From assembly GCA_964617765.1 (NCBI GenBank), contig CAZTZY010000116.1:1-7130 (forward strand): a DNA stretch of 7,130 nt, read 5' to 3'. The notes under the pieces are model-generated. The model was given only the letters and a program-made list of their open reading frames with translations. It had not been told where the DNA came from and ran no database searches. The position numbers and the translations under genes were made by a program. Positions 1 through 5,817 of this stretch are shown piece by piece; position 1 is the first letter of the stretch, and every line of letters begins with the position of its first letter. The DNA comes from CAZTZY01 sp964617765 (GTDB lineage: Bacteria > Pseudomonadota > Gammaproteobacteria > Pseudomonadales > DT-91).

Positions 1-1
1 C

Positions 2-190
2 ACCATGCCGCCCGTATTGCTGAAAGCCCACCAAACATTGGATAAAGCGGTAGATACCGCCTACGGCAAAACAACTTTCAAAACCGAAGCCGAGCGCGTG
101 GCATTTTTGTTTGAGTTGTACCAGAAATATACGAGCTTGTTGCCGGTGGAGAAGGTTAAGAAATCTAAAAAAGAAAAGCCTACAGTTTAG
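2..190 (+). CDS. C-terminal end of an MmeI-like (type IIL/IIG) DNA methyltransferase-restriction protein, 5' truncated by window
   Basis: Only the last 62 codons are inside the window; the reading frame is open from base 2 and ends at TAG 188-190. The visible segment (TMPPVLLKAHQTLDKAVD, then an ERVAFLFELYQ stretch) resembles, from memory of the family, the extreme C-terminus of large single-chain MmeI/YeeA-type DNA methyltransferases, where an 'AHxxLDxAVDxxY...F.s..eRv.fLFelY' helix pair closes the protein. These enzymes methylate one strand of their target and, in restriction-competent members, also cut DNA. The tail is followed by a lysine-rich end (KKSKKEK). The catalytic domains, and hence whether a nuclease domain exists, lie upstream and cannot be judged. 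An internal ATG at 5 is unlikely to be a real start, because the homologous block runs through it and no Shine-Dalgarno can be seen. The neighbouring genes fit a restriction/defence island. Confidence 0.72.
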   Translation, partial: TMPPVLLKAHQTLDKAVDTAYGKTTFKTEAERVAFLFELYQKYTSLLPVEKVKKSKKEKPTV

Positions 191-225
191 TTGAAAATAT
201 CCAAAAATACTGGCTAAATAACCAA

Positions 226-245
226 TACTGTTTATATATACAGAT
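226..245. promoter_or_regulatory. LexA (SOS) box upstream of the nucleotidyltransferase operon
   Basis: The sequence TACTGTTTATATATACAGAT contains CTGT-N8-ACAG at 228-243 with an alternating T/A centre. It matches the E. coli LexA consensus TACTGTATATATATACAGTA at 17 of 20 positions, including every position of both CTGT/ACAG half-sites. It ends 21 bases before the ATG at 267, the usual place for a repressor site that covers the -10 region or start point. The TATATA core could itself serve as a -10 element, but no convincing -35 is seen at the right distance. LexA repression relieved by DNA damage is the inference. An additional short repeat ACAGA-TATT-TCTGT (240-253) overlaps its right edge. 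Confidence 0.8.
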
Positions 246-266
246 ATTTCTGTTGGGTAACACTAT

Positions 267-728
267 ATGGCTAGCAGACAAAACAAACCGTCTTATCCCG
301 CGCTTTTTGAGGCGGGCTTTAAAGAAATACAACTTATTGAAATTGAAAGTATTTTTCTAGGAATTAACGTTACCCCAAGAAGAAAAATGCTGGCTTCACA
401 GTTGCGGCTCTTCATTCATAAATTACAAGAATTGGGTGTAAAGGGAGAAATATGGATAAATGGTTCATTTTCCACTAGAAACCCAACTCCCATGGATTAT
501 GATGTTTTACTCGTCATGCCAAAAATTATCTTGTCGGCAATGAGCGAAGATAATTTAGGGGAACTGGATGCCTTGTCCAGTGAACGGGAGTTAACCCGAG
601 CGAAATGGAGTTGTGATTTTTATGTTATTGAATCGAGTAATATTGGTGATAGAAAATATTATGAAGAATTATTCTCTAAAAACCCTGATTTACAAAACAG
701 GAAAGGTATTCCGGTAATTAAATTATGA
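267..728 (+). CDS. Minimal nucleotidyltransferase-fold protein (DUF6932-like)
   Basis: This 153-residue soluble protein carries the signature of the pol-beta/MNT nucleotidyltransferase superfamily. There is a glycine-serine turn after a beta strand (IWINGSFST, G66-S67), a D-x-D pair ten residues later (D77, D79 in MDYDVLLVM) and a third acidic residue on a following strand (D117 in CDFYV). The metal-binding triad is therefore complete and the protein is predicted to be catalytically competent. The overall pattern, including the short C-terminal RKGIPVIKL end, resembles DUF6932 proteins as I remember them; substrate and product are unknown. The start is the only good ATG, with a weak GGG at 255-257 and an SOS box just upstream. 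Its stop overlaps the next start (ATGA, 725-728), which implies translational coupling and a joint function. Members of this fold act in toxin-antitoxin and antiphage systems, for example MNT-HEPN and AbiEii. A role of that kind here is inference. Confidence 0.72.
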   Translation: MASRQNKPSYPALFEAGFKEIQLIEIESIFLGINVTPRRKMLASQLRLFIHKLQELGVKGEIWINGSFSTRNPTPMDYDVLLVMPKIILSAMSEDNLGELDALSSERELTRAKWSCDFYVIESSNIGDRKYYEELFSKNPDLQNRKGIPVIKL

Positions 729-1663
729 ATCCAAATTATATTGCAGAATTGGAAGCTGAGCTTAAAGTTGTAAAAAGAATGTATGATCGAGATGAGGCCG
801 CCCTTGCGACTTCTTCTGAGCCACTGGTCGACAAGATTTTTTTCAACTCATCGAAAAAACGTCGTCTTGATCTTGAGAAAGAGTTGTTTCATGCAAAGTC
901 TGAACGTGCACATGAATTAGTGAGTTTGCGTCTGATGGGCAACCAAATGACAGGCACAATAAGGTTGAAATCGTTGGTGAAAATTATTGAGCCTCTTAAT
1001 GCTTTGCTTGAACAAAGCGCCTGGCGCTTTTGGGATAAAGAAGGCAAGGCAGAAAAAATTGATGATAATTTTTCAAATCTGCTTGATTTGCGTTTGGCTG
1101 GAATTGAAAGCGGCTCTACACAGTTGTTAGTATTGGGAAATACTGCTCCTGACCTTACCGGAGATTCAGCGCTTGAAGAGGGGCTTAAAAATATATTTAG
1201 CCTTTTGACATCAGGCAATGATGAGTTTCTCGATCACGTTCATACTGTAGGTCTCGCAGCATGTAAATCGTTGGCCAAGTTAATGGAGATTCTTGATAGG
1301 CAAAACATCGCCGCAGAATTTAACTGGTCAGGCCCAGGTAATAATTATAGTTGGCATGGCAAGCCATCTGAAATTACTCGAATAAGGACTATTTTGGATG
1401 ATATTGGCGAGCCTGCTTTAGAAACGGAAAGTTTTATGGGCGTAGTACAGTTACTATCTATAAGGAGCAAGATAGAAATTTATCGCCCTGATACGGAGAA
1501 AAAAATTATCATCAATTATCACCGCTCTCAAGCTGATGAGATTAATGAGTTACGACTGGGAGATCAGCGAGAATTTATTGTTGAAAAAACCGTTTATCCA
1601 TTTGGCGTTACGAAAAAGAAAAAGGGAATTTATGCCTTGAAAGAAATCAATCGTAAAGGCTGA
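725..1663 (+). CDS. Uncharacterised 312-residue partner of the nucleotidyltransferase-like protein
   Basis: I do not recognise a named family. Residues 1-65 are charged and heptad-like (IAELEAELKVVKRMYDRDEA, later a KKRRLDLEKEL stretch), consistent with a helical hairpin or coiled coil. Residues 66-190 form a mixed alpha/beta core with a glycine-rich turn (GIESGSTQLLVLGNTAPDLTG, about 126-146, key residues G130, S131, G138, N139) followed by helices. Residues about 236-312 are beta-rich (SKIEIYRP, KKIIINYH, REFIVEKTVYPF) and look like a small OB/SH3-type barrel. No transmembrane segment or signal peptide is visible. There are no obvious nuclease, HEPN (R-x4-6-H) or ATPase motifs. The ATG overlaps the stop of the upstream nucleotidyltransferase gene by 4 bases, so the two proteins are probably made in fixed ratio and may form a complex. 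Its base composition is AT-rich like its upstream partner. Confidence 0.6.
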   Translation: MNPNYIAELEAELKVVKRMYDRDEAALATSSEPLVDKIFFNSSKKRRLDLEKELFHAKSERAHELVSLRLMGNQMTGTIRLKSLVKIIEPLNALLEQSAWRFWDKEGKAEKIDDNFSNLLDLRLAGIESGSTQLLVLGNTAPDLTGDSALEEGLKNIFSLLTSGNDEFLDHVHTVGLAACKSLAKLMEILDRQNIAAEFNWSGPGNNYSWHGKPSEITRIRTILDDIGEPALETESFMGVVQLLSIRSKIEIYRPDTEKKIIINYHRSQADEINELRLGDQREFIVEKTVYPFGVTKKKKGIYALKEINRKG

Positions 1664-1673
1664 ATTTATCTCT

Positions 1674-1678
1674 GGTGA
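1674..1678 (+). promoter_or_regulatory. Ribosome binding site of the DUF5131 gene
   Basis: GGTGA lies four bases before the ATG at 1683, inside the 19-base gap after the preceding stop. It is weak and close to the start, but it is the only purine-rich element there and no promoter fits in the gap. This supports co-transcription with the two upstream genes. Confidence 0.5.
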
Positions 1679-1682
1679 AATC

Positions 1683-2414
1683 ATGAGCAAAATCGAATGG
1701 ACAGAACAAACCTGGAACCCTGTGACAGGATGTACCAAGGTTTCTCCAGGTTGCAAACACTGTTATGCAGAAACTATGTCGCGCCGTTTACAGGCAATGG
1801 GTGCACCGGGTTATGAAAATGGCTTTGAATTAAGCCTGCTGCCTGAAAGGCTGGCTCAACCTTACCAGCGCCGCAAACCGACCATGTACTTTGTGAATTC
1901 CATGAGCGATTTGTTTCAGGATGCGGTGCCCATCACATTTATTGATCAGGTTATGGCAGTTATCGAAGATACGCCGTGGCACACCTACCAGATTCTTACC
2001 AAGCGCAGTGCCAATATGCGCGAGTATTTTGCACAACGCAGCGTACCCGATAATGCCTGGCTGGGTGTTTCTGTAGAAGATAAAAAATATGGCAAACCCC
2101 GTATTCCTGATTTGCAGGCGATAAAAGCCAAAACTCGTTTTCTTTCCATAGAACCCTTGTTAGAAGACCTTGGCAGAATTCCATTGTCGGGAATTCATTG
2201 GGTGATTGTGGGTGGTGAATCGGGTTTTGGTGCTCGCCCCATGAAAGAAGAATGGGCGCTAAAATTACGTGATCAATGTGATCGTGCCAATGTTGATTTC
2301 TTTTTCAAACAATGGGGCGCATGGGGTGCAGATGGCGTCAAGCGTTCGAAAAAAGCCAATGGCCGACAATTGGAAGGCAAAATCTGGGATAACATTCCTG
2401 CTATAGCGGTTTAA
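1683..2414 (+). CDS. DUF5131 family protein (phage Gp37/Gp68-like, three-cysteine motif)
   Basis: This 243-residue protein begins MSKIEWTEQTWNPVTGCTKV and has the conserved cysteine cluster C17-x6-C24-x2-C27 (GCTKVSPGCKHCYAE), characteristic of the phage Gp37/Gp68 family (DUF5131). Other family hallmarks are the MYFVNSMSDLF strand-loop (about 68-78), QILTKR (about 102-107), LGVSVE (about 126-131), FLSIEPLLE (about 153-161), VIVGGESG (about 174-181) and the FFFKQWGAWG block near the C-terminus (about 206-215). The fold resembles radical-SAM TIM-barrel enzymes, and the three cysteines could hold a 4Fe-4S cluster, though the spacing is not the canonical CX3CX2C. Its biochemical role is not established. 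Family members are often adjacent to a 'three-Cys-motif partner' (TcmP) gene; none is present here, and the nucleotidyltransferase pair occupies the upstream position instead. Length is normal and the gene looks intact. It is probably the third gene of the SOS-box operon, with slightly higher GC than its partners. Confidence 0.88.
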   Translation: MSKIEWTEQTWNPVTGCTKVSPGCKHCYAETMSRRLQAMGAPGYENGFELSLLPERLAQPYQRRKPTMYFVNSMSDLFQDAVPITFIDQVMAVIEDTPWHTYQILTKRSANMREYFAQRSVPDNAWLGVSVEDKKYGKPRIPDLQAIKAKTRFLSIEPLLEDLGRIPLSGIHWVIVGGESGFGARPMKEEWALKLRDQCDRANVDFFFKQWGAWGADGVKRSKKANGRQLEGKIWDNIPAIAV

Positions 2415-2500
2415 ATTTTTGATTTTTTTGAACAGCTAATTATTGCATATAAACCGGGGTTCGTGGACCGGTAATTACAGTTAAATGTTATTATCAGAAA

Positions 2501-2531
2501 GTTGAACGAATTCAACATTGGCATGTTGAAT
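2501..2531. repeat. Alternating GTTGAA/TTCAAC/GTTGAA inverted repeats, mutually exclusive hairpins
   Basis: GTTGAA (2501-2506) is complementary to TTCAAC (2511-2516), with a 4-base CGAA loop. The same central arm, extended to ATTCAACAT (2510-2518), pairs perfectly with ATGTTGAAT (2523-2531) across a TGGC loop. The two stem-loops share an arm, so only one can form at a time. The 9-bp downstream stem is followed on the + strand by an A tract, not a U tract, so it is not a normal intrinsic terminator for the operon on its left. It could be an RNA switch in a leader of the DUF262 gene, a protein-binding site or chance. Confidence 0.55.
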
Positions 2532-2666
2532 AAAAAAAAGACAGCCTGTCTGGATTTTGGCATACCGTTAAGTAAGCTGTTATTTAAATGTGAGCAAATC
2601 CATGCTTGCGTGCTAGGTTAGAGAAAATTAGTTAATGTTGTTCAAGAATATTTAATTGTCTTGCAA

Positions 2667-2672
2667 GAAGGG
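2667..2672 (+). promoter_or_regulatory. Shine-Dalgarno that fixes the DUF262 start at 2677
   Basis: GAAGGG lies four bases before ATG 2677. A TTG start seven codons upstream (2656) is possible in frame, but the purine-rich element would then lie inside the gene and nothing comparable precedes 2656. The ATG is preferred. Confidence 0.7.
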
Positions 2673-2676
2673 AAAT

Positions 2677-3531
2677 ATGAGCGATTCACCTGAAGATAAA
2701 ATGTTAAGCCTTTATCCTATTGACTATCCGTTTGAAACGTTAGTCAGCAGGATCAATGCAAATCCGCCAAAGCTCAAGTTGGATCCAGAGTTTCAAAGAA
2801 AATATAAGTGGGATAAAGATGGCTGGGTGAGGTCGTCAAGGTTTATAGAATCTTGCTTAATGAGAATTCCGCTACCTTCATGCTATTTCGCTGAAGATGA
2901 GGAAGGTAAACACCTAGTAATAGATGGATTGCAGCGTTTAACAACTATAAACCGGTTTTTCAACGATGAATTCACCCTGGAAGGTCTGACAATTTTTAAA
3001 GAGCTTGAAGGCAAAAAATTCTCTGAGCTCGGTTCGCTTCAAACAGAACTTGAAACAACCACTATCAGATGCATTGTATTGAGGAAAGATAACCCCAAAA
3101 GCCTAATTAGAGAGATTTTTTCTAGGCTGAACCAAGGGGCAGTTGCGCTGACAGATCAAGAAATTCGCCATGCTATTTACCCTGGCTCTTTGGATTCATT
3201 GCTTACGGAGCTTGCACAAGTATCAGACATTGCTCGATTTGGCCTAGCTGATAATACAGAGGCTAAAAGTGGTTTGGAGCCTGAAGAACAAGTCCTTCGT
3301 TATTTTGCATTCTCCGATGATAAAAACCTTAATGGATTTGATAGCAATCTAAAGAGCTTTTTGGACAATTATATGGAAGCGAAAAGCTCCTTATCGAATG
3401 AAGAGGTTGAGGAGCACCGGAATAGATTTAATAAAGCTTTATCGTTGTGTAACGAAGTATTCGGTGATGATGTATTCGTGAACCCTACTGCGGATAGAAG
3501 ACGAAAAGGCTTAGTTCATTATTGGGAGTGA
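2677..3531 (+). CDS. DUF262 domain protein (ParB/Srx-like, GmrSD N-domain family), probably C-terminally shortened
   Basis: The 284-residue product shows the DUF262 hallmarks in order: LDPEFQRKYKW (36-46), the nucleotide-binding and catalytic-type VIDGLQRLTTINRF (81-94; D83, Q86, R87), and IFSRLNQGAVALTDQEIRHAIY (147-168; N152, E162, R164). In most family members the second motif reads DGQQRLTT, so position 85 (L for Q) is a mild deviation. DUF262 proteins use this ParB-like fold in NTP-dependent defence enzymes such as GmrSD, BrxU and SspE. Those usually carry a C-terminal HNH (DUF1524) or other effector domain. Here none is present and the chain stops after RRRKGLVHYWE, earlier than I expect for stand-alone relatives. 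No continuation is visible in other frames downstream, so a deletion or premature stop is possible, as is a genuine short subfamily. The gene sits alone between a repeat-rich gap and a convergent operon. Restriction of modified phage DNA is inferred from family only. Confidence 0.85.
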   Translation: MSDSPEDKMLSLYPIDYPFETLVSRINANPPKLKLDPEFQRKYKWDKDGWVRSSRFIESCLMRIPLPSCYFAEDEEGKHLVIDGLQRLTTINRFFNDEFTLEGLTIFKELEGKKFSELGSLQTELETTTIRCIVLRKDNPKSLIREIFSRLNQGAVALTDQEIRHAIYPGSLDSLLTELAQVSDIARFGLADNTEAKSGLEPEEQVLRYFAFSDDKNLNGFDSNLKSFLDNYMEAKSSLSNEEVEEHRNRFNKALSLCNEVFGDDVFVNPTADRRRKGLVHYWE

Positions 3532-3599
3532 GCTGGAATGGTGTAAGTTTCTTTTCTCTTAATTTCTTGCCTTGAAACAGGTTGAAGATTTCAATAGTG

Positions 3600-3625
3600 G
3601 TCGGTTAAAATTTCTTTTAACCGAC
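3600..3625. terminator. Hairpin between convergent genes, possible bidirectional terminator
   Basis: GTCGGTTAAAA (3600-3610) and TTTTAACCGAC (3615-3625) form a perfect 11-bp inverted repeat around a 4-base TTTC loop. It lies between the end of the DUF262 gene (3531) and the end of the - strand operon (3690), where both transcripts need to stop. Neither side is followed by a clean U tract, so the terminator call is tentative. The remaining sequence of the 158-base gap shows no gene. Confidence 0.5.
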
Positions 3626-3689
3626 TTAAACCACAGTCAGTTATTTTTAATTAAATGTTTTGCATTACCTTAATTCTTGCGTCAGTAAA

Positions 3690-4703
3690 TCACCCCGCCA
3701 GCTTCCCCGCTTTTTTCTTGCTCAAATGCCCGTTCTCATACAGCCAGCGAATCACTTCGGCTAACGTTTCTTCCCTACAGGTAAATGTTATACCCAGTTC
3801 TTTTTCTATCTTGCTGCTGTCGGCATATACCCATTGTGAGGCATAAGTCATGCCTTCGCCGGTAAGGGGTAGTTGTATGCCGGTGATTTTGGTGAAGATA
3901 TCGGCGACTTTGCCTAACAACCTGAGTGCCTTGCCGGGGATGTGGATATAAAAGAAGGTTCTGCCGGTGAGTTTGCGGGTGATATCGAGTAATTCCTGCC
4001 AGCTGTAAAATTGCCCGCCGAGCATAAAGCGGTCTGGCCCTTCAACGCGTTCTAGTATGGCCAGGTGTGCTTTTGCAATATCGCGCACGTTAACAAATTG
4101 CATGCCGGTGCTGCTGGTGAAGGTAAATTGCCCGACAAACATTTTGAGGCCGAAGTGGGGTTCGGATAAACCGGGGTCATCTGCGCCAACAACACCGGTA
4201 GGGTAGGTGATGATGATGGGCGCGCCTTTGGCTTGCAGTTCGCGCACATAGTTTTCGCAGATGACTTTGGTGCGCCCATAAGGGTTACTGGCGGTGCTGA
4301 CCGATGAGTTTTCATTCATCACGGTGTCGTTGATGTTGAATAACGCACTCACGCTAGACACATAAATGATCTTTTTGACGCTGGCTGCGAGGCTGCAATC
4401 GATAACCGATTGGGTGCCGCCGACATTGGTTTCATATACCTTGTCGGCATCTTTCTCGGCAGTGGATACCATGGCGGCAGAATGGATAACGGCATCACAG
4501 CCAGCCACTGCTTTCGCCACAGCGGCCTTGTCAGTAACGTCGCCAATCACAATGTCGTCAATCTCAATACCTAGATTCTTGAATACCGCTCTGGCCTTGC
4601 TTTCTGAACGCACCAACAGGCGCACCTGATGGCCAGCTTGTTTCAGGGCTTTGGCAGTATGCGAACCGACAAAGCCGGTGCCGCCAGTAACTAACACTTT
4701 CAT
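3690..4703 (-). CDS. Extended SDR: NAD(P)-dependent epimerase/3-beta-hydroxysteroid dehydrogenase-like oxidoreductase
   Basis: This 337-residue protein has a complete extended short-chain dehydrogenase architecture. There is an N-terminal Rossmann nucleotide-binding motif TGGTGFVG (6-13), a basic residue after beta-2 (R32 in LLVRSES) that would favour NADP, the acidic GDVTD turn (54-58), HSAAM (74-78), an active-site serine in YVSSVSA (114-120) and the catalytic YxxxK (Y142, K146). The C-terminal half (VRDIAKAHLAILE, 206-218) binds substrate. It is broadly similar to dihydroflavonol reductase/3-beta-HSD enzymes that oxidise a sterol 3-hydroxyl or reduce a ketone, but sequence alone does not fix the substrate. 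It starts 8 bases after the methyltransferase stop, with an AAGGA Shine-Dalgarno overlapping that TAA, and is the last gene of the three-gene operon. The company of steroid 5-alpha-reductase-like and sterol-methyltransferase-like enzymes points to action on a steroid ring; that is inference. Confidence 0.85.
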   Translation of the reverse strand: MKVLVTGGTGFVGSHTAKALKQAGHQVRLLVRSESKARAVFKNLGIEIDDIVIGDVTDKAAVAKAVAGCDAVIHSAAMVSTAEKDADKVYETNVGGTQSVIDCSLAASVKKIIYVSSVSALFNINDTVMNENSSVSTASNPYGRTKVICENYVRELQAKGAPIIITYPTGVVGADDPGLSEPHFGLKMFVGQFTFTSSTGMQFVNVRDIAKAHLAILERVEGPDRFMLGGQFYSWQELLDITRKLTGRTFFYIHIPGKALRLLGKVADIFTKITGIQLPLTGEGMTYASQWVYADSSKIEKELGITFTCREETLAEVIRWLYENGHLSKKKAGKLAG

Positions 4704-4711
4704 AGGTTTCC

Positions 4712-5776
4712 TTACTTCGCCGGTTTTTCAGCCACGATGCGCCAGTTTAAATCGGCTATCTTGGCTTGTTCTGCGGTAGTCCACGATTCACCGCCGGTTT
4801 GCAGCAGGTCGAGTGATTCTTCTACCCATGATGGCATCATGCGCATTTTTTCCAGGCCGCGAATCACTTTACGCGCCAGCAGAATCAGGTCGCGCTTTTG
4901 TTCACATAAAGGCCAGGCTTCGCTTTTTGACGGGGCAGAAAGGATAATTTTGAAACCGGCTTTTTTCAAGGCAGCGCAAACATCGGCAGGATACATCGAT
5001 TGCGTGGCGGCCAAAGTCGGCAAAAAGGATTTATGCAGCGCTAAATGTTCCTCGTTATTCCAGTCGAAGTGGGGCGTTAATAAATATTCAGAACAGGAGT
5101 AACGCGCACCGGGTTTTAACACACGGAACATTTCCCGGGCCATGTCATCAAGTTCTTCTTTCTTGAAAAACGGCCAAACTGCCTGGAAGGAATAACAGCC
5201 ATCGAACGATGCAGATTCATAGGCTAAAGGATCGTGATGGTTGCCCACCTTGAAGTGCAGCTGGCTGCTCATGTTGCATTCATTGGCCCAGTCCACGGCA
5301 TTTTCAATCTGGTTGGGGTCGATGTTGTAACCGGAAACCTGCCCGCCGGTTAAGGTGGCAAAGTAGTGCGCTATCCTGCCCCGGCCACAGCCCATATCTA
5401 ACAGGTGCGATTGTTTCGGGGTTTTCAGGTTCAGTTCTTTTAGTACATCCTGTTCACATAATAACTGGTTGCCATACAAGCCCTGGTTTCTATCGAGTTG
5501 TGGCGGGATGTAGAGTTTTTCCAGGTCAAACACCGAGAGCATATTGTTCAACACCTTGTAATAGGCGGCAACGGCTTTGGTTTCGTCGGCGGTGGAGGTT
5601 TCAACGCCCGATTGCATGGTCTGGAAAAATTTAAAGGCATCAACACACGCCTGTTTATCTTCCTTGGGCATGGTGGCAAGGCGTTTTATACCTGTATATG
5701 ACGTTTTTGCCCGGTACCAATTGGCTTTCATATCCTTGTTTTCGCGTTTCAGGAAACTTGTTATTGATAGTGCCAT
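4712..5776 (-). CDS. SAM-dependent methyltransferase, sterol C24-methyltransferase (Erg6/SMT)-like
   Basis: The 354-residue class I methyltransferase has SAM motif I LLDMGCGRGRIAHYF (125-139) and, after it, GYNIDPNQIENA (149-160), which parallels the 'G(L/V)NxNxxQIxxA' block of sterol methyltransferases. Further matches to yeast Erg6 are a VLKPG strand (219-223) followed by SEYLLTPHFDWNNEEH (229-244), aligned in my memory with Erg6's 'YEWVMTDKYDENNPEH'. Two steroid-binding landmarks of true SMTs are not recognisable: the YEYGWGxSFHF segment is replaced by text around residues 85-105, and 'EATCHAP' is replaced by FQAVWPF (198-204). The acceptor may therefore differ from a delta-24 sterol. The first ATG is supported by a GGAG nine bases upstream; M16 has a ribosome site too close to be useful. 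The gene is followed 8 bases later by the SDR gene and preceded 41 bases earlier by the reductase gene. It probably acts in the cytosol or at the membrane face. Confidence 0.78.
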   Translation of the reverse strand: MALSITSFLKRENKDMKANWYRAKTSYTGIKRLATMPKEDKQACVDAFKFFQTMQSGVETSTADETKAVAAYYKVLNNMLSVFDLEKLYIPPQLDRNQGLYGNQLLCEQDVLKELNLKTPKQSHLLDMGCGRGRIAHYFATLTGGQVSGYNIDPNQIENAVDWANECNMSSQLHFKVGNHHDPLAYESASFDGCYSFQAVWPFFKKEELDDMAREMFRVLKPGARYSCSEYLLTPHFDWNNEEHLALHKSFLPTLAATQSMYPADVCAALKKAGFKIILSAPSKSEAWPLCEQKRDLILLARKVIRGLEKMRMMPSWVEESLDLLQTGGESWTTAEQAKIADLNWRIVAEKPAK

Positions 5777-5817
5777 GATGGTGTACTCCGCAGTGATTAA
5801 ATGTGTGTGATGAAAAT

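Larger units (their letters stand above)
2415..2676. other. Intergenic region with several inverted repeats
   Basis: This 262-base gap has no convincing reading frame. It starts with a T-rich run just after the DUF5131 stop (2416-2429). It then holds an ACCGG (2453-2457)/CCGGT (2468-2472) inverted repeat, the GTTGAA/TTCAAC repeat set at 2501-2531, an A8 tract (2532-2539) and a short AGACAG-C-CTGTCT palindrome (2539-2551). The promoter of the DUF262 gene must lie here or further upstream, but I could not pick a clear -35/-10 pair. Confidence 0.5.

Noticed and set aside
889..1218. Open frame of 109 codons on the - strand inside the unknown 312-residue gene
   Set aside because: It is antisense to a coupled operon gene, has no ribosome site I can support and resembles no family.
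2453..2472. tRNA fragment or attachment site suggested by GGGGTTCGTGG
   Set aside because: The T-arm-like GGTTCG is not followed by matching stem bases or an acceptor end, so it was kept only as an inverted repeat.
3655..3846. Short + strand open frame across the end of the SDR gene
   Set aside because: It mostly overlaps the SDR coding sequence in antisense and has no ribosome site or recognisable domain.
4737..5102. Open frame of 121 codons on the + strand opposite the methyltransferase gene
   Set aside because: The opposite strand encodes clear methyltransferase motifs; the translation here is low-complexity Ser/Arg/Cys-rich, typical of an antisense shadow.
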